64,000 nt of DNA. Source: Flavobacterium degerlachei (lineage in GTDB: Bacteria > Bacteroidota > Bacteroidia > Flavobacteriales > Flavobacteriaceae). The stretch lies in NCBI RefSeq assembly GCF_900106645.1, contig NZ_FNMV01000004.1, positions 1 through 64,000 on the forward strand. The letters are read 5' to 3'. A program made the translations under genes and the position numbers. Below, one piece after another: positions 17,773 through 27,604 of the stretch; position 1 is the stretch's first letter; each line of letters opens with the position of its first letter. The notes under the pieces were generated by a model that ran no database searches, had not been told where the DNA came from, and was given only the letters and a program-made list of their open reading frames with translations.

Positions 17773-17805
17773 ATAAAAAATGCCTCGATTGATTTCGAGG
17801 CATTT
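17773..17805 (-). terminator. Terminator of gcvP
   Basis: The arms 17778-17788 and 17795-17805 (AAATGCCTCGA and its complement) form an 11-bp hairpin with a six-base loop. In the minus direction a short T-rich tail follows. It lies about 27 bases after the gcvP stop. Confidence 0.8.
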
Positions 17806-17831
17806 AATAATATATATAAAAGAGGTATGAT

Positions 17832-20675
17832 TTACATGTATGCCTCAATAGGAGCACAACTGCAAATTAAATTTCTATCGCCATAAGTTTCGTCAACACG
17901 ACGAACGCTTGGCCAGAATTTATTCTCGGCTACGTACTCTAAAGGATATGCAGCTTTTTCTCTTGAATAAGGTAATGTCCAAGTGTCAGCTGTTAGCATC
18001 GCTAGAGTATGCGGTGCATTTTTTAATGCATTATTTGGTTCGTCAGCTGAAGCTTCTTCGATTTCTTTACGAATAGAAATCATAGCATCACAGAAACGGT
18101 CTAATTCAGCAACATCTTCAGATTCTGTAGGTTCAATCATTAAAGTTCCAGCTACAGGGAAAGAAACTGTTGGAGCATGAAAACCATAATCCATTAAACG
18201 TTTTGCTATATCAGTAACCTCAATTCCTTTTACTTTAAAACCTCTACAGTCTAAAATCATTTCGTGAGCTGCTCTTCCTTTTTCTCCAGAATATAAAATA
18301 GGATAATGCTCTTCTAGACGCGCCTTCATGTAGTTTGCGTTTAGAATTGCGTATTTAGTAGCATTAGTAATTCCTTCAGCGCCTAGCATACAAATGTATC
18401 CGTAAGAAATCAGGCAAACTAAAGCTGATCCGTAAGGAGCTCCAGAAATTGCAGTAATTCCTTTTTCACCACCAACTTTTACTAATGGATTTGTGGGTAA
18501 AAACGGAACTAATTTTTCGTTTACACAAATAGGGCCTACACCAGGTCCACCACCTCCGTGAGGAATAGCGAATGTTTTGTGTAAGTTTAAGTGACAAACA
18601 TCAGCACCAATTGTTGCTGGATTTGTTAGTCCCACTTGTGCATTCATATTAGCACCATCCATATATACTAAACCACCGTTGTCGTGAATGATTTGAGTGA
18701 TTTCTCTAATAGCACTTTCAAAAACACCATGTGTAGATGGGTAAGTAACCATTAAGCAAGATAATTGATCTTTGTATTGAAGTGCTTTTTCTCTAACATC
18801 TTCTACATCAATATTACCGTTTTCCATTGTTTTGGTAACGATAATTTTCATTCCAGCCATAGCAGCTGATGCAGGATTTGTTCCGTGAGCCGAAGCAGGA
18901 ATCAAACAAACTGTTCTTTGATCATCGCCTCTTGACTGGTGATAAGCACGAATCGTCATTAAACCAGCATATTCTCCTTGAGCACCTGAGTTAGGTTGTA
19001 ATGTAGTTCCGGCAAAACCAGTAATTACATTTAACTGATGCTCTAGTTTTTTAAGCATTTTAGTATAACCTTCTACTTGATCTAAAGGTGCAAATGGGTG
19101 AATGGTGTTCCAATAAGGCATGCTTAATGGTAACATTTCAGCAGCTGCGTTTAGTTTCATAGTACAAGAACCTAAAGCGATCATCGAATGATTTAATGAT
19201 AAATCTTTGCGCTCTAATTTTTTGATATAACGCATCATGCTGGTTTCAGAATGGTATTTGTTAAATACTTCATGCGTTAAGAATTCCGATGTTCTGTTTA
19301 AAAGCATCGGGTAATTATTCTCTGAAACATATTCAGAAATTTCAAAAGCTTCTTTTCCTAATGCTTCTGCAAAAACCGCAATCACTTGATTGATGTCCGA
19401 CATTAAAATTGTCTCATTTACAGAAATAGAAATCGTTTCATTGTCGATGAAATAGAAATTCACTTCATTTCTTTCGGCAATAGCTTTAACCTTTAAAGCG
19501 TCAGCTTTTACAACTATTGTATCAAAAAATGCTGTGTTCGTTTGTTCGATTCCTAATTTACCTAAAGCTTGTACTAAAGTTGCAGCAGAAGAGTGCACTT
19601 TGTTAGCAATATACTTTAGTCCTTTTGGACCGTGGTAGACAGCAAACATTCCGGCCATAACTGACAATAATACCTGAGCAGTACAGATATTTGAAGTTGC
19701 TTTTTCACGTTTAATATGTTGTTCACGCGTTTGTAACGCCATACGTAATGCACGGTTTCCATTAGCATCTTGCGAAACTCCAATGATTCTTCCTGGCATA
19801 GAACGTTTGTACTCATCTTTTGTTGCAAAATATGCAGCGTGTGGTCCGCCGTAACCCATTGGGATTCCAAAACGTTGTGTTGTTCCAACTACAACTGCAG
19901 CTCCCATCTCTCCTGGAGGAGTTAATTTTACTAATGATAAAATATCAGCAGCAACAGCTACTTTTATTTCATTATCATTCGCTTTTTTGATGAAATCAGC
20001 ATAATCATAAACTTGACCGTATTTTCCAGGATATTGTAATATTGCACCGAAGAATTCGTTTGAGAAATCAAATTCTTGGTGATTCCCAATCACTAATTCA
20101 ACACCAATAGGAGCAGAACGTGTCTGTAAAACAGATATGGTTTGTGGTAGAATTTCTTCAGAAACGAAGAATTTACATACGTTGTTTTTCTTTTGATCTC
20201 GAGAACGAACATCAAACAATAAAGCCATTGCTTCAGCTGCTGCAGTACTCTCATCAAGTAACGAAGCATTTGCAATTTCCATTCCGGTTAGTTCAATAAC
20301 CATTGTTTGAAAATTCAATATTGCTTCTAAACGACCTTGAGCAATTTCTGCTTGGTACGGTGTGTAAGCTGTATACCATCCTGGATTTTCAAATATATTC
20401 CTTTGAATAGCAGGAGGGACAATTGTTGGGTGGTAGCCTAAGCCGATATATGATTTGTATACTTTGTTAGTACGACCTAATAACCGAATATGATTTGCAT
20501 ATTCGTATTCAGTCATAATATGCTCCAATTCCAATGGTTTTTTTAAACGAATGTCAGAAGGAATAGTTTCGGCGATTAACTGATCTAAAGTCTCAACACC
20601 TATGGTTTCTAACATTTGTGGAATATCGTTTTCCCTTGGGCCTAAGTGTCTTAAAGCAAATGAGTCTGTTTTCAT
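17832..20675 (-). CDS. gcvP: Glycine dehydrogenase (decarboxylating), P-protein
   Basis: The 947-residue PLP enzyme is the P-protein of the glycine cleavage system. It decarboxylates glycine and passes the aminomethyl group to the H-protein. Both halves (GcvPA-like and GcvPB-like) are fused, as in E. coli. The PLP lysine is in HLNLHKTFAIPHGGGGPG (about residues 692-709). The N-terminal MKTDSFALRHLGPRENDIPQ is typical. gcvT and gcvH are not adjacent. A -7 box TATTTTTG lies about 35 bases upstream (20710-20717). No glycine riboswitch was recognised. Confidence 0.97.
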   Translation of the reverse strand: MKTDSFALRHLGPRENDIPQMLETIGVETLDQLIAETIPSDIRLKKPLELEHIMTEYEYANHIRLLGRTNKVYKSYIGLGYHPTIVPPAIQRNIFENPGWYTAYTPYQAEIAQGRLEAILNFQTMVIELTGMEIANASLLDESTAAAEAMALLFDVRSRDQKKNNVCKFFVSEEILPQTISVLQTRSAPIGVELVIGNHQEFDFSNEFFGAILQYPGKYGQVYDYADFIKKANDNEIKVAVAADILSLVKLTPPGEMGAAVVVGTTQRFGIPMGYGGPHAAYFATKDEYKRSMPGRIIGVSQDANGNRALRMALQTREQHIKREKATSNICTAQVLLSVMAGMFAVYHGPKGLKYIANKVHSSAATLVQALGKLGIEQTNTAFFDTIVVKADALKVKAIAERNEVNFYFIDNETISISVNETILMSDINQVIAVFAEALGKEAFEISEYVSENNYPMLLNRTSEFLTHEVFNKYHSETSMMRYIKKLERKDLSLNHSMIALGSCTMKLNAAAEMLPLSMPYWNTIHPFAPLDQVEGYTKMLKKLEHQLNVITGFAGTTLQPNSGAQGEYAGLMTIRAYHQSRGDDQRTVCLIPASAHGTNPASAAMAGMKIIVTKTMENGNIDVEDVREKALQYKDQLSCLMVTYPSTHGVFESAIREITQIIHDNGGLVYMDGANMNAQVGLTNPATIGADVCHLNLHKTFAIPHGGGGPGVGPICVNEKLVPFLPTNPLVKVGGEKGITAISGAPYGSALVCLISYGYICMLGAEGITNATKYAILNANYMKARLEEHYPILYSGEKGRAAHEMILDCRGFKVKGIEVTDIAKRLMDYGFHAPTVSFPVAGTLMIEPTESEDVAELDRFCDAMISIRKEIEEASADEPNNALKNAPHTLAMLTADTWTLPYSREKAAYPLEYVAENKFWPSVRRVDETYGDRNLICSCAPIEAYM

Positions 20676-20800
20676 GTAAGTATGGTAATGTTGTGTTTTT
20701 TTAGTGCTGCAAAAATAAGTATTATAAACAATCTAATTCATGTTTTGAATTGATTTTTTATCAATTTTTCAACCAAAGCGTGTATTTGTTCACAATTGAC

Positions 20801-20808
20801 TAATTTTG
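20801..20808 (+). promoter_or_regulatory. -7 box before the UbiA-like gene, predicted leaderless
   Basis: TAATTTTG fits TAnnTTTG and is followed by the four bases TTTA and then the ATG at 20813. A TTTG lies 12 bases upstream (20785-20788), closer than usual, so the -33 element is uncertain. Confidence 0.45.
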
Positions 20809-20812
20809 TTTA

Positions 20813-21625
20813 ATGATTAGTTTAAAACAAATATTTAATTTCTATCTCAGAAGCAGTATTCATGTGGCTTTGTCCGTATATGCTTTAGTTCGAATGACCC
20901 ATTTCATGTTCAACATAACTGCTGATGTACCTATGGCTAACTTTGCTTTTTTAGGAACTATTGTAGGTTATAATTTTGTGAAGTATGATGCTTTGGCCAG
21001 AGCCAAAAAAAGAGAAATGCGAAACGAGCTTAAACTAATCGCTTTGTTGAGCTTTATTGCATTAATAGGGGTTGGTTATTACTTTTTTCAATTAGAATTA
21101 ATTACTCAGTTGGTTTCAGTAGCTGTTTTAGTATTGACTTTATTATATACACTGCCTTTTTTTCCAAATAGGAAGAATGCTCGAAACTGGGCTGGCGTCA
21201 AAATTTATATTGTGACTTTGTGCTGGGTAGGAGTAACCTTAGTTTTGCCTTTGCTGAACGCTGATGTTCCACTTGGATTTGATTTTTTTCTTAAATGTAT
21301 CCAGCGCTTTATATTGGTTTTTGTTTTAATTCTAATTTTTGAGATATTGGATTTGGCTAATGACGATCCGCATTTAAAGACAGTGCCGCAACAAATAGGA
21401 TTAAAGCGAACAAAATTTGCAGGGCTATTACTCTTGCTCCCTTTTTATTTTTTGGAGTTTTTAAAAAACAATTTCGTCGAAGAACAATTAATCGTAAACG
21501 GAATCCTAGTTGTTGTTCTTTCTTTATTTTTGGCTTTTGCCAATGAAAAAAGACATAAATATTATACTTCTTTTTGGGTAGAGAGTATTCCGATTTTTTG
21601 GTGGTTGATGGTGGTTTTCTTCTAG
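20813..21625 (+). CDS. UbiA-like integral membrane protein
   Basis: The 270-residue protein has about eight hydrophobic helices. Two acidic loop motifs sit where UbiA prenyltransferases bind prenyl diphosphate: YNFVKYDALARA (about residue 51) and EILDLANDDPHLKTVPQQIG (about residues 176-195). The second is close to the usual DxxxD form with a VPxxxG tail, while the first lacks the standard NDxxDxxxD. Function is unknown; prenyl transfer is possible, but the weak first motif makes loss of activity possible too. It is convergent with the next gene. Confidence 0.5.
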   Translation: MISLKQIFNFYLRSSIHVALSVYALVRMTHFMFNITADVPMANFAFLGTIVGYNFVKYDALARAKKREMRNELKLIALLSFIALIGVGYYFFQLELITQLVSVAVLVLTLLYTLPFFPNRKNARNWAGVKIYIVTLCWVGVTLVLPLLNADVPLGFDFFLKCIQRFILVFVLILIFEILDLANDDPHLKTVPQQIGLKRTKFAGLLLLLPFYFLEFLKNNFVEEQLIVNGILVVVLSLFLAFANEKRHKYYTSFWVESIPIFWWLMVVFF

Positions 21626-21700
21626 AAATATCAATTTTGGTGATTACGTTCACCGAAAATACTATAAAATTGGTGAATAGAATTCATCTTTGATGATTAA

Positions 21701-22771
21701 TTAATCATTGAAAAAGTCTATGTAATCTCTATTTAATAAATATTGTAAGTAGTTGTAAGATGAATAATATTCAAGATTTTCTCCAATATTGTTTTCCATA
21801 TTTTTTAATTCTTCAATAATGTTTTTATCTTCAGAAAATCTGTTTTTAAAATAAGATATCCCAAATATAGGATGATTTGAATATAGCTTCCCAAATGTAT
21901 AATTACTTGATAAACCTACATATTTACTATCAATTATAGGATCTTTTTTGTTTAAATACTTCTTGTTAATATTATTGATATTTTCAATTATATCACATTT
22001 TATATTTTTCAAAAAAAGTTCAAAGTTGTAAATGTATCTAGGATGTGATTTTTTTAAAACATAAAGTTTTGATATATCTAAAGAATTAAAAGTATTGTTC
22101 GAACCAATGAAATAGTTTGAGTATAGATTTACTTCTTCTAGTAATTTTTTAAATTCTAGATTTTCTATATTGCTATTCAAATTATTCAATTTTTTTTTAA
22201 ATTGTGTTAGCAAGGATTTAATTTTATTTATAATAATATCAAAATTTTTGTTTAAAAACTCAACATGTTCATTAACAACTTGACTTGTGAAATAGCCCTT
22301 TATTTCACATTTGAAATCATTGTTCTTATGGTATTTTAAATAATTGATATCGCCTAATTCACTACTGTTGTACCCAAATAAACAAAAAGATTCCAATGAA
22401 TTCTTGTCTCTTTTGTTTCGACTTATAGGATGACCAATTAGTTCATTTCTTAAATTGCGATTGTCTCCAAATTCTATTTTATGAGTTATTCCAAATGATT
22501 TATTTAATTCTGAGATTAAATCTTGTTGTAGGTAAATAACTTGAAGTAATCCGATAGATGTTAAAAATTTGTTTCCTAATGAGAGACTAGCTTTGTTATC
22601 TATATAGTTAGTTACAATCGGTAAAGTATCATGAAAATAACCAAAAATAACTCCAACATAATTAGTGTTTAATTCATCATTAAAATTTAATTCTTCTTTT
22701 AAGAAATTATATTCCCAAATATAGTGTCGCCAAGTATCTTCTATAAGGCGTAATTTTTCGATTGTATTCAT
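21701..22771 (-). CDS. HEPN-motif-containing protein of unknown function
   Basis: Starting at ATG 22771 (MNTIEKLRLIEDTW), the 356 residues are helical, very rich in Asn, Lys and Ile, and clearly more AT-rich than the flanking genes. RNLRNELIGHPISR (about residues 105-118) contains an R-x5-H pair in the form seen in HEPN-fold proteins, many of which are RNases of toxin-antitoxin or abortive-infection systems. No antitoxin or second gene is adjacent. It lies immediately behind the M3 peptidase terminator, like a late insertion. The HEPN reading rests on one motif. Confidence 0.5.
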   Translation of the reverse strand: MNTIEKLRLIEDTWRHYIWEYNFLKEELNFNDELNTNYVGVIFGYFHDTLPIVTNYIDNKASLSLGNKFLTSIGLLQVIYLQQDLISELNKSFGITHKIEFGDNRNLRNELIGHPISRNKRDKNSLESFCLFGYNSSELGDINYLKYHKNNDFKCEIKGYFTSQVVNEHVEFLNKNFDIIINKIKSLLTQFKKKLNNLNSNIENLEFKKLLEEVNLYSNYFIGSNNTFNSLDISKLYVLKKSHPRYIYNFELFLKNIKCDIIENINNINKKYLNKKDPIIDSKYVGLSSNYTFGKLYSNHPIFGISYFKNRFSEDKNIIEELKNMENNIGENLEYYSSYNYLQYLLNRDYIDFFND

Positions 22772-22791
22772 TTTAAAAATTTTTTCTAATT

Positions 22792-22827
22792 TAACAAAAA
22801 AAAACCGAAGCATTGCTGCCTCGGTTT
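22792..22827 (-). terminator. Terminator of the M3 peptidase gene
   Basis: The arms 22802-22812 and 22817-22827 pair with one mismatch (AAACCGAAGCA). In the minus direction nine or more T follow. It also separates this gene from the AT-rich orphan that starts about 20 bases further on. Confidence 0.82.
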
Positions 22828-22853
22828 GAAATCAAATGTCTTTAATCGAATCT

Positions 22854-24902
22854 TTATATCAATCCTGCTCTTTTTAATAGAGCATCTGGGCTTGGTTCAT
22901 GTCCTCTGAAACGTTTGTATAAAATCATTGGATGTTCAGTTCCTCCTTTAGAAAGGATATTGTCTTTGAATTTATCAGCCACTTCTTTATTGAAAATTCC
23001 TTTTTCTTGGAAAAATTCAAAAGCATCTGCATCTAGTACTTCGGCCCATTTGTAGCTATAGTAACCAGAAGAATATCCGCCTTGAAAAATATGTGAGAAT
23101 GAGGTACTCATGGCATTCTCAGCTACATCAGGATACAATTGTGTGTCGGCAAATTGCTCCAACTCAAAAGTTTTTATATCCTTGATATTTGAAGGGTCTT
23201 GAGCATGCCATCCCATGTCTAACATTCCAAAACTCAACTGACGCATCGTTGCCATTCCTTCCTGGAAATTAGAACTCTCCTTGATTTTTTGAACTAATTC
23301 AACAGGTATCATTTCATCTGTTTGGTAGTGATAAGCGAATAAAGCCAAAGCTTCAGGTTCGTAACACCAGTTTTCCAAAATTTGACTCGGTAATTCCACA
23401 AAATCCCAATAAACAGAAGTTCCTGATAAACTTGGGTAAGTTGTATTAGCAAGCATTCCGTGTAATGCATGACCAAATTCATGAAACAAAGTAGTTACTT
23501 CATTAAATGTTAATAAAGATGGTTTTGTTTCTGTTGGTTTTGTGAAATTACAAACGATAGAAATGTGTGGTCTTTCGTTTATGCCTTCTTTTATAAACTG
23601 TGATTTATAAGAAGTCATCCAAGCGCCATTTCGTTTCCCTTTTCTAGGAAAAAAATCAGCGTAGAAAACGGAAACCAAATTGTTATCGATGTCTTTTACT
23701 TCATAAGTAGTTACTTCATCGTTGTATTTATCAATTTCGAAAGATTCCTCAAAAGTAAGACCATATAGTTTTTGAGCTACTGTAAAAGCGCCGTCTAAAA
23801 CTTTTTCCAATTGGAAGTACGGTTTTAGTTTTTCGTCATCTAAATTAAACAACTCTTGTTTTAACTTCTCAGAGTAATATGCTCCGTCCCATTTTTCTAA
23901 TTGTTCAATACCGTCTAGTTTTTTGGCGAAAGCCGCTAACTCAGCAAACTCTTTTAAAGCAGCCGGTTTTGCTTTTTCTAATAGATCGGTAGCAAAAGAT
24001 TTTACTTTTTCAGGACTCTCAGCCATTCGCTCTTCAAGAACAAAATGAGCGTGAGTGGCATAACCTAAAACTTGTGCTCTGTCAAAACGCAATTTGGCAA
24101 TTTTAAGTACGTTTTCTTGATTGTCAAATTCGTTGTTTTGAAAAGCTTTAGCTCCAGAAGCAATCGCCATTCGTTTTCTAAGCTCACGGTTGTCGGCATA
24201 AGTTACAAAAGGGATGTAGCTTGGGTAATCTAAAGTAAAAATCCATCCTTCGCTTTCTTGGCTTTTAGCCAATGAACGAGCAGCTTCAATAGTTCCTTCT
24301 GGTAAACCTGAAAGGTCATTCTCATCGATAATGTGCAATTGAAACCCTTGAGTTTCGGCTAAAACATTTTCACCAAACTTAAGACTTGTCTTAGATAGTT
24401 CTTTGTCTATTTCTCTAAGAATACTTTTTTTATCTTCCGGCAAATTAGCACCATTTCTAGAGAATCCTTTGTATTTTTTGTCTAATAGTGTAGCTTGTTC
24501 TGGGTTGAGGTTTAAACTGTCCTTTTGATCGTAAACGGCTTTTACTTTGGCAAATAAATCAGCATTTAGCGTTATGTCATTTCCGAATTCAGATAATAAC
24601 GGAGAAACTTCCTGAGCGATTTTCTGAATCTCATCATTAGTTTCTGCCGAGTTCAGATTAAAGAAAATACTGGAAAGACGATCTAGTGTATAGCCACTAA
24701 AATCTAAAGCTTCGATAGTATTTTGAAAAGTAGGTTTATCGGTATTTGAAACAATAGCATCAATTTCGGCTTTTGCCAATGCGATTCCTTCTACAAAAGC
24801 AGGAAGATAATCTTCGTTCTTGATTTTCGAGAATGGCGCCGTATCGTATTTAGTATTGAATTTTGAAGTTAAGACTTTCATTGTATTATAATTAGTTTTC
24901 AT
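22854..24902 (-). CDS. M3 family metallopeptidase (peptidyl-dipeptidase Dcp-like)
   Basis: A 682-residue zinc oligopeptidase. The zinc motif HEFGHALHGML sits near residue 473, with the third ligand glutamate in LPSQILENW about 26 residues later. The C-terminal GYSSGYYSYKWAEVLDADAF and the final YKRFRGHEP are typical of M3 (Dcp/OpdA). No signal peptide is seen, so it is probably cytosolic and degrades short peptides. Homologues begin at MKVLTSKFNTKY (ATG 24881), so that start is equally possible. A -7 box TACATTTG lies at 24929-24936. Confidence 0.93.
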   Translation of the reverse strand: MKTNYNTMKVLTSKFNTKYDTAPFSKIKNEDYLPAFVEGIALAKAEIDAIVSNTDKPTFQNTIEALDFSGYTLDRLSSIFFNLNSAETNDEIQKIAQEVSPLLSEFGNDITLNADLFAKVKAVYDQKDSLNLNPEQATLLDKKYKGFSRNGANLPEDKKSILREIDKELSKTSLKFGENVLAETQGFQLHIIDENDLSGLPEGTIEAARSLAKSQESEGWIFTLDYPSYIPFVTYADNRELRKRMAIASGAKAFQNNEFDNQENVLKIAKLRFDRAQVLGYATHAHFVLEERMAESPEKVKSFATDLLEKAKPAALKEFAELAAFAKKLDGIEQLEKWDGAYYSEKLKQELFNLDDEKLKPYFQLEKVLDGAFTVAQKLYGLTFEESFEIDKYNDEVTTYEVKDIDNNLVSVFYADFFPRKGKRNGAWMTSYKSQFIKEGINERPHISIVCNFTKPTETKPSLLTFNEVTTLFHEFGHALHGMLANTTYPSLSGTSVYWDFVELPSQILENWCYEPEALALFAYHYQTDEMIPVELVQKIKESSNFQEGMATMRQLSFGMLDMGWHAQDPSNIKDIKTFELEQFADTQLYPDVAENAMSTSFSHIFQGGYSSGYYSYKWAEVLDADAFEFFQEKGIFNKEVADKFKDNILSKGGTEHPMILYKRFRGHEPSPDALLKRAGLI

Positions 24903-25100
24903 TAATTGAAACGAAATATTTTGAAATACAAATGTAGGGATTTATAAAAAAAGGAGATTGCTAAACGCAAGAGATTTATGGCTATTAGCCTAAAACGATT
25001 ATGTTATAATAATGTTATTTATTTCTCTTAGTTCTTTAAAAAGCCTAAATTGTGAGATTAGATTCTAAATAAGGAATAAGAAACAATAATAAATCAACAG

Positions 25101-25769
25101 ATGAACTATCAAATTATAATAAAACGTATTGATACCGTAAACGAAGTAGAAGGGTATTGGTCAGACGAAGATTATATTGCATTATTAGAAAAATTCAATT
25201 TTCCGGATGCAGCCACGGCAGAAAAAAAGAATTTACCAGAATTACTAGAAATGGCCATATCTGATTATGAGCCAAATGAAGCTGCTGAAATAGTACTAGC
25301 TTACAAGCTAGGTGAAGAATTAAATGAAGGACAAATTGAGCAAATTTCGCACAATATGTTAATTGATAAAGTATGTGAAGAATACCCTGAAATTCACATG
25401 CAAGGAAGGTTATTTCATGTCAATCAATTGCTCTTTAAAGCCTATAACGGGAAGTTTCCTAATACTAAAGCCTCTGTTGTTCATTTCTCAATGACACCAA
25501 CAGATGGTGAGGTCAAAGAACTAACGGCTGAAAATATATTGAAATTATTGAATAATGGATTGTCTGATCGAAATTTAATTAAAAGATTATTTGAAGACCA
25601 AATGACTACAAATATTCCTTTTCCTACAGCTCCAGCGATTATTTGGGAATTAAATACAGCCGATAATGTAAATTTCAGCTTGGTTACTTCAGAGAATTGG
25701 ATAAATAATGACGATATAATTGCATCTGAATTTGAAAGTGTTCTTGAAGAAATTGAAGTAGAGGACTAA
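25101..25769 (+). CDS. Conserved hypothetical protein, acidic
   Basis: A 222-residue soluble protein with no signal peptide and no membrane helix. It is rich in Glu and Asp, with an acidic C-terminus FESVLEEIEVED. I do not recognise an enzyme motif. A stretch near residues 103-117 (RLFHVNQLLFKAYNG) may form a compact domain. It is transcribed alone, between a divergent M3 peptidase and the convergent purE. Function unknown. Confidence 0.75.
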   Translation: MNYQIIIKRIDTVNEVEGYWSDEDYIALLEKFNFPDAATAEKKNLPELLEMAISDYEPNEAAEIVLAYKLGEELNEGQIEQISHNMLIDKVCEEYPEIHMQGRLFHVNQLLFKAYNGKFPNTKASVVHFSMTPTDGEVKELTAENILKLLNNGLSDRNLIKRLFEDQMTTNIPFPTAPAIIWELNTADNVNFSLVTSENWINNDDIIASEFESVLEEIEVED

Positions 25770-25797
25770 TTTCGAATAAAATAGATTAAAATAATAA

Positions 25798-25828
25798 AGG
25801 CTTCCGTAATGGGAAGCCTCTTATTTTT
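25798..25828 (+). terminator. Terminator between the hypothetical gene and purE
   Basis: The arms 25798-25805 and 25812-25819 (AGGCTTCC) form an 8-bp hairpin, followed on the plus strand by CTTATTTTTAT. The A-rich left flank could let it also stop the convergent purE transcript. Confidence 0.75.
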
Positions 25829-25839
25829 ATAAGGTAATG

Positions 25840-26328
25840 TTAGTTTTTAAGTAAACTTTCTGAGGCAATAATTACTGCTTCTTTTAATCCTGTTTTGTAT
25901 TGAATTACTTTTTCTAATATATTTTTGTCATGGCTCCCAATAATTTGTGCTGCTAGTATTCCTGCATTTTTCGCACCGTTAAGAGCAACCGTTGCTACGG
26001 GAACTCCGCCAGGCATTTGTAAAATAGAAAGTATACTATCCCAACCATCGATAGAATTGCTTGATTTTACTGGAACCCCAATAATAGGTAATGGAGACAT
26101 AGAAGCGACCATTCCGGGTAAATGTGCTGCGCCACCTGCGCCAGCTATAATTACTGAAATACCACGAGTGTGAGCGTTTTTACTAAAATCGAATAGTTTC
26201 TCGGGTGTTCTATGTGCAGAAACAATATCAACTTCTATTTCTATTCCAAATCCTTTTAGGACTTCAATGGCTTCTTGCATCACTGGCATATCAGATACGC
26301 TTCCCATTATTATAGCTACTTTGCTCAT
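25840..26328 (-). CDS. purE: N5-carboxyaminoimidazole ribonucleotide mutase
   Basis: The 162-residue class I PurE moves the carboxyl group of N5-CAIR to C4 in purine synthesis. It shows GSVSDMPVMQEA near residue 9, VSAHRTPEKLF near residue 38 with the catalytic His, IAGAGGAAHLPGM, and PIIGVPV. Length is standard for the octameric bacterial type. purK, which makes its substrate, lies 69 bases upstream on the same strand. Confidence 0.96.
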   Translation of the reverse strand: MSKVAIIMGSVSDMPVMQEAIEVLKGFGIEIEVDIVSAHRTPEKLFDFSKNAHTRGISVIIAGAGGAAHLPGMVASMSPLPIIGVPVKSSNSIDGWDSILSILQMPGGVPVATVALNGAKNAGILAAQIIGSHDKNILEKVIQYKTGLKEAVIIASESLLKN

Positions 26329-26397
26329 GTTGTTTTTTTGTTTAAAGTTTAAGGTTGAATAATATTTAAAATTTATAATTCAACATTTAAAATGTTT

Positions 26398-27549
26398 TTA
26401 TGCAATTACTCTAATTGTATTCTTAACATCCTCAGCAATTCTTCTGGCTTCTTTTATGTCTGAATTTACTATCGTAACATGTCCCATTTTACGAAACGGA
26501 CGCGTCTGTTTTTTACCATATATATGTGGCGTAACTCCATTCCAGCCTAATATTTTTTCGATGTTCTCATAAACAACATTTCCAGAATAGCCTTCTTCTC
26601 CTACTAAATTGACCATGATTCCGGCAACTTTACTATCAGTATTTCCTAAAGGTAAATCAAGTATGGCGCGTAAATGATTTTCAAATTGAGAAGTGTAGCT
26701 CCCTTCTATAGAATAGTGTCCTGAATTGTGTGGGCGAGGAGCAACTTCATTTACTATGATTTCATCGTCTTCAGTTTGGAACATTTCAACGGCAAGTAAT
26801 CCTACGTGGTTGAATTTTTCAGATACACTTAATGCAATAGCTCTCGCTTTATCAGCAACTATGTTGTCAATTCTAGCAGGGCAGATAACGTATTCTACTT
26901 GATTGGCTTCTGGATGAAATTCCATTTCTACCACCGGGTAGGTTCTGATTTCTCCTGATGGATTGCGACAAACAATAACTGCCAACTCATTTTTAAAAGG
27001 AATCATTTCCTCTGCGATGCATTCTACATTAGGAAGTTCATCTAAATCAGCCATTTCTCTAATGACTTTGACACCGTTTCCATCGTAACCAAATTCAGTG
27101 CATTTCCATACAAATGGCATACGTGTTTTAGAATCTAAGATGTCAACGATTAGGCTTTTCAGATTGTTAAATCGGCCGTAGCTTGCAGTAGGAATATTGT
27201 GTTCAGTGTAAAAATCTTTCTGAACACCTTTGTTTTGAATTAGTTTTAGTGTTTTAGGCGAAGGATAAACTTTCAATCCCTCTTCTTCTAATTTTACCAA
27301 AGCGGCAAGATTTACTAATTCAATTTCAAACGTCAAAACATCGACTTGTTTCCCAAAATTATACACGGTTTCAAAGTCCATTAAATCCCCTTTAAAAAAT
27401 TTATCGCAGGCAATTTTGCAAGGTGCTTCGTTACTTGGGTCTAAAACATAAGTTTGTATGTCGAACTTTCGGGTGTCAAATAAAAGCATTTTTCCAAGTT
27501 GTCCACCGCCTAATATTCCTAATTTAAAATCAGAAGAAAAATAATTCAT
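26398..27549 (-). CDS. purK: N5-carboxyaminoimidazole ribonucleotide synthase
   Basis: The 383-residue ATP-grasp ligase converts AIR, bicarbonate and ATP to N5-CAIR. The N-terminal motif LGILGGGQLGKMLLFD, the ATP-grasp glycine loop FGYDGNGVKV and the metal site VNEVAPRPHNSGHY are all seen. It forms a purK-purE unit. A -7 box TATCTTTG (27571-27578) lies about 21 bases before the start. Confidence 0.96.
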   Translation of the reverse strand: MNYFSSDFKLGILGGGQLGKMLLFDTRKFDIQTYVLDPSNEAPCKIACDKFFKGDLMDFETVYNFGKQVDVLTFEIELVNLAALVKLEEEGLKVYPSPKTLKLIQNKGVQKDFYTEHNIPTASYGRFNNLKSLIVDILDSKTRMPFVWKCTEFGYDGNGVKVIREMADLDELPNVECIAEEMIPFKNELAVIVCRNPSGEIRTYPVVEMEFHPEANQVEYVICPARIDNIVADKARAIALSVSEKFNHVGLLAVEMFQTEDDEIIVNEVAPRPHNSGHYSIEGSYTSQFENHLRAILDLPLGNTDSKVAGIMVNLVGEEGYSGNVVYENIEKILGWNGVTPHIYGKKQTRPFRKMGHVTIVNSDIKEARRIAEDVKNTIRVIA

Positions 27550-27604
27550 TGTGTTGTAGTTTGTTTAGAGCAAAGATACTTTATATAGCTCAAACATAGA
27601 AACG

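Noticed and set aside
17528-20812. A glycine riboswitch ahead of gcvP
   Set aside because: The stretch upstream of the gcvP start (20676-20812) has a -7 box but no recognisable aptamer, and it is shared with the divergent gene.
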